Below are positions 1 to 7,937 of a stretch of 64,000 nt of DNA, piece after piece. Under the pieces are notes generated by a model that worked only from the letters and a program-made list of their open reading frames with translations, was not told the DNA's origin and searched no databases. A program made the position numbers and the translations under genes. Source of the DNA: Nocardioides faecalis. GTDB taxonomy: Bacteria > Actinomycetota > Actinomycetes > Propionibacteriales > Nocardioidaceae. Every line of letters starts with the position of its first letter. Within the stretch, counting starts at the first letter, position 1. Location: positions 3,720,001 to 3,784,000 of the forward strand of contig NZ_CP074406.1 in NCBI RefSeq assembly GCF_018388425.1. The letters are read 5' to 3'.

Positions 1-67
1 CTCACGCGTTTGCTCCGCCGGTCTCGGGGCAGGACGCAGGCCGGCAGCGAGCTGGAGGAAACCACGC

Positions 68-1669
68 GTGAGCAACAACTACTGGACCGACTGGCAGCAG
101 AACCGCCGCATCGAGGAGGCCGAGGAGCGGCTCGACGCCGAGCGGCGCGCCCGCAGCCGGCTGGCCGAGCACATGCGCCGCCAGCAGGGCGACCTGCAGA
201 GCCAGATCGACCGGTTGACCCGCGCGTTCGTGGCGCTGGTGGAGCACGAGGACATCCGGGCCGAGCTGGGCCAGCACGCGGACGCGGCGGCGCTGCGCCG
301 CTACGCCCGCGAGGTGGTGGCGACCGTGATCGTCACCGGCGGTGCGGCGCTGCGCGGCGTGGCCGAGCCGGGCGACGTCCCCGGCTACTGGCTGGCCGCG
401 GCCGCGCGGGGGGTGGCGAGCATCGCCCGCGGGGAGGCCGGTGGCGAGGAGCTCCTTGCCGAGGCACGGCGCCGCGACCCGGTCCGCGCCGCCCTGTTCG
501 GCTGCCTGCTGGCCGCCCAGACCCGGGACCCGCGGTGGGCCCCCGCCGACCTGGCCGCGGTGTTGCCCGACGGTACGACGATCGCCACCGCGCAGCGCAG
601 GATCTGGCTGGCCGTGGCCGAGGGCCGGCTCGCCCCGGCGGACGTCGACGCGCCCGGCCAGCTGGTCACCGCGCTGCGCCGGGTGGTGGAGTCCGACCCG
701 GTGGCGATCGAGGCCCGGGTCACCGACTGGCTGTCGAAGCGCGCCGCCACCTCGTCCAAGGCGCTGCCCGCGGAGAAGGCCGCCGCCGAGCTGGACGCCC
801 TGCGCACGCTGCTGACCCACGGCACCGACACGGCGCCCCAGCCGCGCAGCGCCGCCAGGGGCGGTGTGGTGGCGAGCTTCCTCGGCGCCGACCTCGACGC
901 CGATCCGGTGGCGCCGAGCGACCCTGCCGACCTCCCCCCGGAGGACCCGGAGGCCGACTGCCTGCGCTCGCTGGTCGACGAGGGCTCGCCCGCCGAGGGC
1001 GACATCCTGCAGCGGATGGTGGCCGTGCGCGCCGACCTCGGCTTCCTCGACGAACGGGCCGCGTCGATGACCTCCACCTACACCGAGCCGGCCGGGGACG
1101 TGACGCAGCTGGTGCTCGAGGACCTGGCCGCCGGCCCGGGCTCCCCGGTCAGCGACGTCGCCCTGCGGGTGCTGGCTCCGACACTGGGCCGCCTCGCCGA
1201 GGACCTGGGCCGCCGGGCTGCGGCCGCCCCCGAGGCGACCAAGGACGTGAACGCCGTCGGCGGCGGTGCCTCGATCCGGGTGGGCACCGCGGGGCCGGTG
1301 GGTGAGTGGCGCGGACCGGTCACCGAGTCGGTGCTGCGCCGCCACCCGATCGGCGCGTGGATGCAGCCCACCGGCATCGGCCTGGCGGCGCTCGGCGCGG
1401 TGCTCACGGTGCTCGGGCTCCTGCTGCCCGGCCTGGTCGGGATCGGCGTGGTGCTGCTGCTCGGCGGCGGCGGGCTGCTGGGGTGGATGTTCCACCGTCG
1501 CCAGCAGCGCACCTCGGACCTGGCCAGCACGCTCGAGGCCACCGAGCAGCGGGTGGACCAGACCCGCCACGAGCTGATCGAGGAGCACTCTCGCGCGGCG
1601 AGTGCCGCGGGCAGCGCCCAGGCCGCGCTCGGCGTGGTGCGCCGCCAGCTCGGGGTGGTGACCGGCTGA
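68..1669 (+). CDS. Conserved membrane protein of unknown function with coiled coils
   Basis: Function not recognised. The 533-residue product starts at GTG, preceded by a clear GGAGG ribosome site. Residues about 15-60 are rich in Glu, Arg and Gln and look like a coiled coil. The middle is an Ala-rich helical region without a recognisable motif. A long hydrophobic stretch at about 436-475 could cross the membrane twice as a hairpin. A second charged helix (about 485-530) follows it. There is no N-terminal signal peptide, so most of the protein is probably cytoplasmic and tethered near its C-terminus. The next gene is convergent, so this is the last gene of its transcript. Confidence 0.75.
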   Translation: MSNNYWTDWQQNRRIEEAEERLDAERRARSRLAEHMRRQQGDLQSQIDRLTRAFVALVEHEDIRAELGQHADAAALRRYAREVVATVIVTGGAALRGVAEPGDVPGYWLAAAARGVASIARGEAGGEELLAEARRRDPVRAALFGCLLAAQTRDPRWAPADLAAVLPDGTTIATAQRRIWLAVAEGRLAPADVDAPGQLVTALRRVVESDPVAIEARVTDWLSKRAATSSKALPAEKAAAELDALRTLLTHGTDTAPQPRSAARGGVVASFLGADLDADPVAPSDPADLPPEDPEADCLRSLVDEGSPAEGDILQRMVAVRADLGFLDERAASMTSTYTEPAGDVTQLVLEDLAAGPGSPVSDVALRVLAPTLGRLAEDLGRRAAAAPEATKDVNAVGGGASIRVGTAGPVGEWRGPVTESVLRRHPIGAWMQPTGIGLAALGAVLTVLGLLLPGLVGIGVVLLLGGGGLLGWMFHRRQQRTSDLASTLEATEQRVDQTRHELIEEHSRAASAAGSAQAALGVVRRQLGVVTG

Positions 1670-1704
1670 GCCGCGGGGCTCAGCGCTGACCTCGGCAGCT
1701 GGGC

Positions 1705-3084
1705 TCAGCCGCGGTCGCGGTGTGCCGCGATGAGGGCGGCGTACCAGTCGAAGGAGCGCTTCGGGGTGCGCACCTGGGTCTCGAAGTCGACGTGGACCAG
1801 GCCGAACCGCTGGGTGTAGCCCTCCGCCCACTCGAAGTTGTCGAGGAGCGACCAGGCGTAGTAGCCGCGCACGTCGACGCCGCGCTCGACAGCCTCGGCG
1901 ATCGCCCGCAGGTGGGCACGGTGGTAGGCGATGCGGGGGGCGTCGTCGACGACCCCGTCCGTGTCGGGACCCATGTTGTAGGCGCATCCCGACTCGGTGA
2001 CCACGATCGGCGGCACCGCCGCACGCAGCCGGGCGCGGAGCAGGATCAGCCACTCCCGCAGCGCCTCGGGCACCACCGGCCAACCGAAGTCGGTGACCGG
2101 GTGCCCCAGCACCTCGCGGAACTCGAACGACAGCTCGGCGTCCTCTGCGGCGGCCCCGATCCGCATCGGGTTGTAGTAGTTGACGCCGTAGAAGTCGAGC
2201 GGCTGGCGGATCGTGGCCAGGTCGCCGTCGTGCACCGCGTCGCCGAGCAGCGCGCGCAGGTCGTCGGGGTAGCGCCCCAGCAGCATGGCGTCGAGGTACT
2301 GCGCGTTCCACACCATGTCGAACAGCTTGGCTGCGCCCACGTCGGCGGGGTCGTCGCTGGCCGGCCAGATCGGGGCGTGGTTGTTGGCGCAGCCCACGCT
2401 CACCGCGCCCGCGGCCCGCAGCGCGATCGCGGCGCGGCCGTGGGCGAGCAGCTGGTGGTGGCCGGCGACCAGCGCGTCGAACATCAGCGACCGGCCCGGC
2501 GCGTGCAGCGGCACCGCGTAGCCCATCAGCGTCACCACGTTGGGCTCGTTGACCGGCACCCAGTCGGCGACGCGGTCGCCGAGGCGCTGCGCCACCGCGG
2601 CGGCGTACTCGGCGAAGTGGTCGACGGTGCCCCGGTTCAGCCACCCGCCGTCGTCCTCCAGCGCCTGGGGCAGGTCCCAGTGGAACAGCGTCGCCATCGG
2701 CCGGATCCCGGCGGCGCACAGCTCGTCGACGAGCCGGTCGTAGAAGTCCAGGCCGGCGGCGTTCACCGGGCCGCGGCCGCTCGGCTGCACCCGCGGCCAG
2801 GCGATGGAGAAGCGGTAGCCCGGCGCCCCGAGCCGCCTCATCAGGGCCACGTCCTCGGGGTAGCGGTGGTAGTGGTCGCAGGCCCTCGCCCCCGACGAGC
2901 CGTCGATGACATGACCCGGCTGCGCGGTGAAGGTGTCCCACACCGACGGCCCGCGGCCGTCGACCTCGGTCGCGCCCTCGATCTGGTACGACGCCGTGCT
3001 GGTGCCGAACCGGAAGCCGGACGGGAGCCGCCGAACGAGCTCGGCGTCGGCGGTGACGTCGGGGTCCTGCACGGGGTCCTGCAC
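1705..3084 (-). CDS. GH1 family beta-glucosidase
   Basis: Glycoside hydrolase family 1, a retaining beta-glucosidase/6-phospho-type TIM barrel; 459 residues is the normal full length. It begins directly with the barrel (FRFGTSTASYQIEGA) and has no signal peptide, so it is cytoplasmic. The acid/base glutamate is in VNEPN, the nucleophile in VTESG, and the glycone-site signatures FHWDLPQ, NYYN and DNFEW are all present, so it should be active. GTG at 3084 is used here; an in-frame GTG lies four codons later within a short sequence repeat, so the exact start is uncertain. It is followed on its upstream side by a paralogue on the same strand 58 bp away, indicating tandem duplication. Natural substrate cannot be told. 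Confidence 0.92.
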   Translation of the reverse strand: MQDPVQDPDVTADAELVRRLPSGFRFGTSTASYQIEGATEVDGRGPSVWDTFTAQPGHVIDGSSGARACDHYHRYPEDVALMRRLGAPGYRFSIAWPRVQPSGRGPVNAAGLDFYDRLVDELCAAGIRPMATLFHWDLPQALEDDGGWLNRGTVDHFAEYAAAVAQRLGDRVADWVPVNEPNVVTLMGYAVPLHAPGRSLMFDALVAGHHQLLAHGRAAIALRAAGAVSVGCANNHAPIWPASDDPADVGAAKLFDMVWNAQYLDAMLLGRYPDDLRALLGDAVHDGDLATIRQPLDFYGVNYYNPMRIGAAAEDAELSFEFREVLGHPVTDFGWPVVPEALREWLILLRARLRAAVPPIVVTESGCAYNMGPDTDGVVDDAPRIAYHRAHLRAIAEAVERGVDVRGYYAWSLLDNFEWAEGYTQRFGLVHVDFETQVRTPKRSFDWYAALIAAHRDRG

Positions 3085-3142
3085 GGGGTCAGCGTGTCAC
3101 GTGCCCGCGGACCGTCGGCGTGCCGGTGGCCCGGCCGGCGGT

Positions 3143-4525
3143 CTACTCCGCGAGCTCGGGGTGCGCGGCGCGGTGTGCGGCGACGAGGTCGTGGTACCAG
3201 CCGAACGACGTCTTCGGGGTGCGCACCTGGGTGCGGGGGTCGACGGCGACGAGGCCGTAGTGCATCCCGAAGCCGGCTATGCCCTCCCAGTTGTCCAGCA
3301 GCGACCACAGGTAGAACCCGCGCACGTCGACGCCGGCCTTGATCGCGGCGGCGACCGCGTCCAGGTGGGCCTGCAGGTACTCGATCCGGGCGCCGTCGTC
3401 GATCCTGCCGCCCGGTCCCGGCGGGGTGGCGTAGGCGGCACCGGACTCGGTGATCATCAGCGGGGGCAGCGCGGCCCGGTAGCGCGCCCGGGTCATGATC
3501 AACCACTCCTGCAGCGCCTCCGGCACGACCGCCCAGCCGGCCTCGGTCACCGGCCGGCCGAGCACCTCGAGGAACTCGAAGGGCATGTCCTCGTCCTCGG
3601 GGCCGGCGAGCTCCTCGGGGGCCGCGCCGACCCGCAGCGGGGAGTAGTAGTTGATGCCGTAGAAGTCCAGCGGCTGGCGGATCGCCATGAGGTCGCCGGG
3701 CCGGATCAGGTCGTCGAACAGCGGCGCCACGTCGCGCGGTGGCCGGCCGAGCACCATCATCTCCAGGAACAACCCGTTCCACAGCGCGTCGAACAGCTTC
3801 GTCGCGCCCACGTCTGCGGGGTCGTCGGAGGCCGGCCACACCGGGGCGTGGTTGTTGGCGCAGCCCACCTCGACGGCCCCGGCCGCCCGCAGCGCGGCCA
3901 CGGCGCGCCCGTGACCCAGCAGCAGGTGGTAGGCGGCGGGCAGGCCGTCGAAGAGCAGCCGGCGCCCGGGCGCCCGCTCGCCGAGGGCGTAGCCCATGTA
4001 GGCGCACACCGCAGGCTCGGCCACCGGCACCCAGGAGTCGACGCGGTCGCCCAGGCGGGCGGCGACGACGGCAGCGTGCTCGCCGAACCGCTCGGCCGTC
4101 TCCCGGTTCAACCAGCCCCCGTCGTCCTCCAGGCCCTGAGGCAGGTCGCCGTGCAGCAGGGTCGCCATCGGGGACAGCCCGGCGGCGAGCAGCGAGTCGA
4201 CGAGCCGGTCGTAGAAGTCCAGGCCGGCGGCGTTGAGCGGTCCCCGGCCGGTCGGCTGGATGCGGCTCCAGGAGATGGAGAACCGGTAGCCGGGAGCCCC
4301 GAGCCGCTGCAGCAGCGCCACGTCCTCGGGGTAGCGGTGGTAGTGGTCGCACGCCGTCGCCGGGCTGCTGCCGTCGGCGACCCGCCCCGGTTGCGCGGCG
4401 AAGGTGTCCAGCACGCTCGGACCCCGGCCGTCCTCGCTGACCGCACCCTCGATCTGCGCCGCACCGCTCACGGTGCCGAACCGGAATCCCGGGGGAAACC
4501 GTGCTGCTAGCTGGTCGGGGTGCAC
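3143..4525 (-). CDS. GH1-family glycosidase paralogue with altered glycone site
   Basis: Second GH1 protein (460 residues from GTG 4525; a TTG three codons upstream is possible). Overall it aligns with its downstream neighbour end to end. Both catalytic glutamates are kept: in VAEPA near residue 170 and in ITESG near 360. Three substrate-binding positions differ from the family: Asn to Ala in the NEP motif, Trp to Gly in the FHWDLP motif (here LHGDLPQ), and Trp to Gly in DNFEW (here DNWEG). In GH1 these residues contact or stack on the glycone sugar, so activity may be lost or redirected. Its start lies only 17 bp from the divergent pirin gene, so both promoters must overlap. Confidence 0.88.
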   Translation of the reverse strand: MHPDQLAARFPPGFRFGTVSGAAQIEGAVSEDGRGPSVLDTFAAQPGRVADGSSPATACDHYHRYPEDVALLQRLGAPGYRFSISWSRIQPTGRGPLNAAGLDFYDRLVDSLLAAGLSPMATLLHGDLPQGLEDDGGWLNRETAERFGEHAAVVAARLGDRVDSWVPVAEPAVCAYMGYALGERAPGRRLLFDGLPAAYHLLLGHGRAVAALRAAGAVEVGCANNHAPVWPASDDPADVGATKLFDALWNGLFLEMMVLGRPPRDVAPLFDDLIRPGDLMAIRQPLDFYGINYYSPLRVGAAPEELAGPEDEDMPFEFLEVLGRPVTEAGWAVVPEALQEWLIMTRARYRAALPPLMITESGAAYATPPGPGGRIDDGARIEYLQAHLDAVAAAIKAGVDVRGFYLWSLLDNWEGIAGFGMHYGLVAVDPRTQVRTPKTSFGWYHDLVAAHRAAHPELAE

Positions 4526-4542
4526 ACGGCACAATCTGACAT

Positions 4543-5307
4543 GTGAGTGCAGAGATCCGCAGGGGTTCGGACAGGTTCACCGAGCGCACCCAGGGCCGGC
4601 TGACCCGGCACGCCTTCTCCTTCGGCCCGCACTACGACCCCGAGCGCCTCGCGTTCGGTCCGATGGTGTGCCACGACGACCACCTGCTCGGCCCGGGCAC
4701 CGGTTTCGAGGACCACCCGCACGAGGGCCTGGAGATCGTCAGCTGGGTCGTCTCCGGCAGCCTCGTGCACACCGACGGCACCGGCGCCTCCACCACCCTG
4801 CGCACCGGCGAGTGTGGCGTGCTGTCCACCGGCGCCGGGGTGCGGCACTCCGAGGTCGCCGGTGCGGAGCCGACCCGGTTCATCCAGGTGTGGCTGACGC
4901 CCGATCCCGACGCCGATCCTGACGCCGAGACCAGCCCCGGGCCCCGGCACGCCACCGCCTCGCTGGACGCGCTCGCCGTACCCGGCGCCGGCCCGGTCCG
5001 GGCCGTCGGCGAGGGCGGGCCGCTGTCGGTGGCCGTGCGGGGCGCCGCGCTGGACGTGGCCCGGCTCGGCGCCGGCGAGACGCTGACGTTGCCGGACGCG
5101 GCGAAGGTGCACGCCTTCGTCACCACGGGCGGGCTGGTGCGCTCCTCGCTCGCCGAGCCGGTCGCCGCGGGCGATGCGTTCTGCCTGTCCGACACCTCCG
5201 GCGCAGTCGTCACCGCGGCCGTGCCCACCGAGATCCTCATCTGGTCCTTCACCGAGTCCACCGAGTCCACCGAGTCCACCGAGCCCGCCGAGCCCACCGC
5301 GCCCTGA
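4543..5307 (+). CDS. Pirin family bicupin protein
   Basis: 254-residue pirin (YhhW-like) protein, a two-domain cupin that binds one metal in the N-terminal barrel. The metal-site signature FEDHPHEGLEIVSW supplies the two His and the Glu; the start RFTERTQGRLTRHAFSFG is the usual pirin opening, supporting GTG 4543. Relatives include quercetin dioxygenases and transcription cofactors; which applies here is unknown. Residues 95-110 carry a short Asp-Ala-Asp-Pro run and the C-terminus ends in Ser-Thr-Glu repeats encoded by a 9-bp DNA repeat, probably unstructured. There is no Shine-Dalgarno; CAATCT sits 5 nt before the start, consistent with a leaderless mRNA. Confidence 0.9.
   Translation: MSAEIRRGSDRFTERTQGRLTRHAFSFGPHYDPERLAFGPMVCHDDHLLGPGTGFEDHPHEGLEIVSWVVSGSLVHTDGTGASTTLRTGECGVLSTGAGVRHSEVAGAEPTRFIQVWLTPDPDADPDAETSPGPRHATASLDALAVPGAGPVRAVGEGGPLSVAVRGAALDVARLGAGETLTLPDAAKVHAFVTTGGLVRSSLAEPVAAGDAFCLSDTSGAVVTAAVPTEILIWSFTESTESTESTEPAEPTAP
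5251..5297 (+). repeat. 9-bp tandem repeat in the pirin C-terminus
   Basis: Unit ACCGAGTCC is repeated about three times and then degenerates into ACCGAGCCC-like units. It stays in frame and encodes Thr-Glu-Ser repeats, so copy number can vary without a frameshift. Confidence 0.8.
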
Positions 5308-5426
5308 GGTCCCGCGAGCGCGTCGCCGTCGGCACCGACCGGGGCGGATCGGTGAGATTCGATGAGTCCGACCCCTCGCGCCGGTCCACCTGTATCCGAC
5401 ACACTGGCAGGACGGCAGGAGCGACG

Positions 5427-6506
5427 ATGGGAAGCATGGTGACCGAGCGGGCGACGGAGCGGCGCAGCGATGCGGCCGGGGAGCCGTCGGTGGTGCCGGG
5501 CAGCGAGGAGCTGGCCGACTTCGACACCCTGACCGATCGCTACCAGCGCGAGCTGATGGCGCACTGCTACCGGATGAGCGGCTCGCTGCACGAGGCCGAG
5601 GACCTGGTGCAGGAGACGCTGCTGCGGGCGTGGCGCTCCTCGGCGACGTTCCAGGGCCGCTCGTCGGTGCGGACCTGGCTCTACCGGATCGCCACCAACG
5701 TGTGCCTCTCCGACCTGGAGGCGAAGCCACGGCGCCCGTTGCCCACGGGGCTGGGCACCGCCGACTCCGCGCCGAGAGACGAGCTGATCACCGACGACGA
5801 GGTGCCGTGGCTGGAGCCGGTGCCCGACACCGCCACCGAGGTCGCGGACCGCGACACCATCCGGCTGGCCTTCGTCGCCGCGCTGCAGCACCTGCCGGCG
5901 CGGCAGCGGGCGGTGCTGATCCTGCGCGACGTGCTGCGCTGGTCGGCCGCGGAGACCGCCGAGACGCTGGAGACCACCACGGCGGCGGTGAACTCCGCGC
6001 TGCAGCGTGCCCACGCCCAGCTCGCCGCCCGCGGCCTGACCCCGGACACGGTGCGGCCGTCGCTGGAGCCGGCGCAGCAGCAGCTGCTCGACGCCTACCT
6101 CGAGGCGTTCTGGCGCAAGGACATCGACCGGATCGTCGCGCTGCTGACGTACGACGCCACCTGGGACATGCCGCCGTTCCTCAACCACTACCGCGGCGCC
6201 GAGGCGATCGGGCAGCTCGTCGGCACCAAGTGCCCCGGCGGGCTGCAGGACATGCCGATGCTGCCGACGTGGGCCAACGGCCAGCCGGCGTTCGGGCTCT
6301 ACATGCGCACCCCCGAGGGCGACTTCGAGCCGTTCCAGCTGCAGGTGCTGCAGCTGAGGGGCAGCGGGGCGGACCAGCGGGTGGAGCACGTGACGGCGTT
6401 CTTCGACATGCGCCTGTTCGCGAAGTTCGGCCTGCCGCCGCGCCTGCCCGCCGACTTCGTGCCGGTCCCACCCGGACCGGGCACCGCCACCACACCGACG
6501 CCGTAG
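5427..6506 (+). CDS. ECF sigma-70 factor with C-terminal SnoaL-like domain (SigG/ECF41-like)
   Basis: 359-residue extracytoplasmic-function sigma factor. Region 2 is at about residues 35-100 (YQRELMAHCYRMSGSLHEAE, then DLVQETLLRAWR) and region 4 at about 150-205 (LPARQRAVLILRDVLRWSAAE). A further domain of about 120 residues (LLDAYLEAFWRKDIDRIVAL) is of the SnoaL/NTF2 type that replaces an anti-sigma factor in such families. Start ATG 5427 is chosen because AGGAG lies 6 nt upstream; a longer in-frame start at 5352 has none. No anti-sigma gene is adjacent, as expected. Target genes are unknown; the following gene is 9 bp away and probably co-transcribed. Confidence 0.92.
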   Translation: MGSMVTERATERRSDAAGEPSVVPGSEELADFDTLTDRYQRELMAHCYRMSGSLHEAEDLVQETLLRAWRSSATFQGRSSVRTWLYRIATNVCLSDLEAKPRRPLPTGLGTADSAPRDELITDDEVPWLEPVPDTATEVADRDTIRLAFVAALQHLPARQRAVLILRDVLRWSAAETAETLETTTAAVNSALQRAHAQLAARGLTPDTVRPSLEPAQQQLLDAYLEAFWRKDIDRIVALLTYDATWDMPPFLNHYRGAEAIGQLVGTKCPGGLQDMPMLPTWANGQPAFGLYMRTPEGDFEPFQLQVLQLRGSGADQRVEHVTAFFDMRLFAKFGLPPRLPADFVPVPPGPGTATTPTP

Positions 6507-6515
6507 TCCACTCCG

Positions 6516-7160
6516 ATGTCCGCCTCCGCGGCGCCGTCGGGGCTGGTCGCAGGCCTGGACGTGCTGCAACGGGCGATCGACTACCTGCTGGCGGTGCTCG
6601 CCGCCGCGTTGGAGACCGACGGCGCCGACCTGCCGGAGCGGCGCGGCGACCTGCCCACCCCGTGCGCGGCCTGGTCCCTCGACGACCTCCTCGGCCACGT
6701 CGAGGACTCCCTCGACGCCTTCACCGAGGCCGCGACCGGCCGGGTCCGGCTGAGCCCGGCACCTGGCTGCGGCGGTACGACGCCCGCGCGGCTGCGCCGG
6801 CTGCAGGTCAAGGGCGGCGGCCTGGTCCGGGCCTGGCTGGAGGTGGGCGCGGCGCCGGTGACCGTGGGCGAGCGCCGGATCGGAGCGGCCCTGGTCGCCC
6901 GGATCGCCGCGCTGGAGGTCGCCGTGCACGCCTGGGACATCGGCGTGGCGATCACCCCGGTCCTCGGCCCGAGCATGAGCGCAGCCCGGGCCCGGCTGGC
7001 GTTGCCCGAGCCGCTGGCGGTCCTGCTGCTGCCGGAGGCGCGGCGGGTGGCGGGCAGCGCGCCGGGGGCGTTCGCGGCTCCGGTGCCGGTGCCGGACGAC
7101 GCGCCGACGGCGGTGCGGCTGGTGGCCGCGCTCGGCCGGGATCCGGCGCAGCGTCCCTGA
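6516..7160 (+). CDS. TIGR03086-like metal-binding protein (mycothiol-dependent enzyme fold)
   Basis: 214-residue protein of the DinB-like/maleylpyruvate isomerase N-terminal superfamily. Visible signatures are LPTPCAAWSLDDLLGHVEDS (residues about 48-67) and VAVHAWDIGVA (about 133-143); the His in each forms the expected metal site. Members often use mycothiol as a thiol cofactor in actinobacteria, but the reaction is unassigned. It sits 9 bp downstream of the ECF sigma gene on the same strand, so it is likely expressed with it, possibly as a detoxification or stress protein. The next gene converges from the other side. Confidence 0.75.
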   Translation: MSASAAPSGLVAGLDVLQRAIDYLLAVLAAALETDGADLPERRGDLPTPCAAWSLDDLLGHVEDSLDAFTEAATGRVRLSPAPGCGGTTPARLRRLQVKGGGLVRAWLEVGAAPVTVGERRIGAALVARIAALEVAVHAWDIGVAITPVLGPSMSAARARLALPEPLAVLLLPEARRVAGSAPGAFAAPVPVPDDAPTAVRLVAALGRDPAQRP

Positions 7161-7196
7161 CCCTCGCCGGCCCGGCTGCGGTGGCCGAGCGGAGCG

Positions 7197-7859
7197 CTAC
7201 GGCTCGATCCGCAACCCCAGCTCGGCGGCGAGCAGCGGGGCCAGGTCGAGCAGCTGCTCGGGCCTCAGCGTCGCGCCGCGCAGGTCGAGCAGGCCGTCGA
7301 TGTCGCCGAGCCCCGCGTGGCGCAGGTCGAGGTCGGTGAGCCGGGCGCCGCGCACGTCGAGGCGCTCGACGCGGGTCTCGCGCAGCCGGACCCGCTGCAG
7401 GGTCGCCTGCGAGGCGTCGAGCTCGCCGACGACGCAGTCGGTGAGCTCGACGTCGAGGAGCTCGGCACCGCGCAGGTTGAGGTAGTCGATCTTGCAGCCG
7501 ACGAGGTGCACCGAGCGCCACCGCGCCTCCCACGCCTCCACCGAACCCAGACGTCCGACGACCTCGACGTCGCGCCACTGGCCGCGCTCGGCACGCACCA
7601 CCGGCAGCACGACCCGCTCCAGGCGGACCTCCATCAGCCGGGCACCCGAGAGGTCGGTCTCGTCGGCGGCGAGGCCGGTCAGGTGCACGCCGTCCAGGCG
7701 GGCGCCGGCCAGGCTCAGCCCGGCGACGTCGAGGGCGTCGTAGCGCAGGCCTTCAAGGTCCGCGCCGGGCCGGAGCAGGCCGGTGTCGCCGTCGGCCAGG
7801 GTGCCGAGGCGCAGCGCGCCGATCCGCGGCGGTCGGGTGGCGGATCGGGCAGGCGGCAC
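7197..7859 (-). CDS. Pentapeptide-repeat protein
   Basis: 220 residues dominated by A(D/N)LXX-type pentapeptide repeats, for example LAGARLDGVHL, LSGARLMEVRL, LRGAELLDVEL and VRGARLTDLDL. These build a right-handed quadrilateral beta-helix. Some relatives mimic DNA and protect gyrase from quinolones, but most bacterial members have no known role, so none is claimed. A GAGGAG ribosome site precedes GTG 7859. No signal peptide or membrane segment is present. It is convergent with the TIGR03086-like gene, only 36 bp from it. Confidence 0.88.
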   Translation of the reverse strand: MPPARSATRPPRIGALRLGTLADGDTGLLRPGADLEGLRYDALDVAGLSLAGARLDGVHLTGLAADETDLSGARLMEVRLERVVLPVVRAERGQWRDVEVVGRLGSVEAWEARWRSVHLVGCKIDYLNLRGAELLDVELTDCVVGELDASQATLQRVRLRETRVERLDVRGARLTDLDLRHAGLGDIDGLLDLRGATLRPEQLLDLAPLLAAELGLRIEP

Positions 7860-7937
7860 AAGGGCTCCTCAGGGTGGACCGGGAAAGGACCGCGCCACCC
7901 TAGGCGGGCGCTGGGTCACCGTCCGCTGGGCCCTCGC

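Noticed and set aside
2..2941. Very long reverse-strand reading frame across the first 2.9 kb and similar ones elsewhere (for example 11944-15528 minus upstream of the helicase)
   Set aside because: They overlap genes with clear family motifs and consist of low-complexity Arg/Gly/Pro/His sequence, the usual antisense artefact of GC-rich codons. For the helicase only the part from 13671 matches the family.
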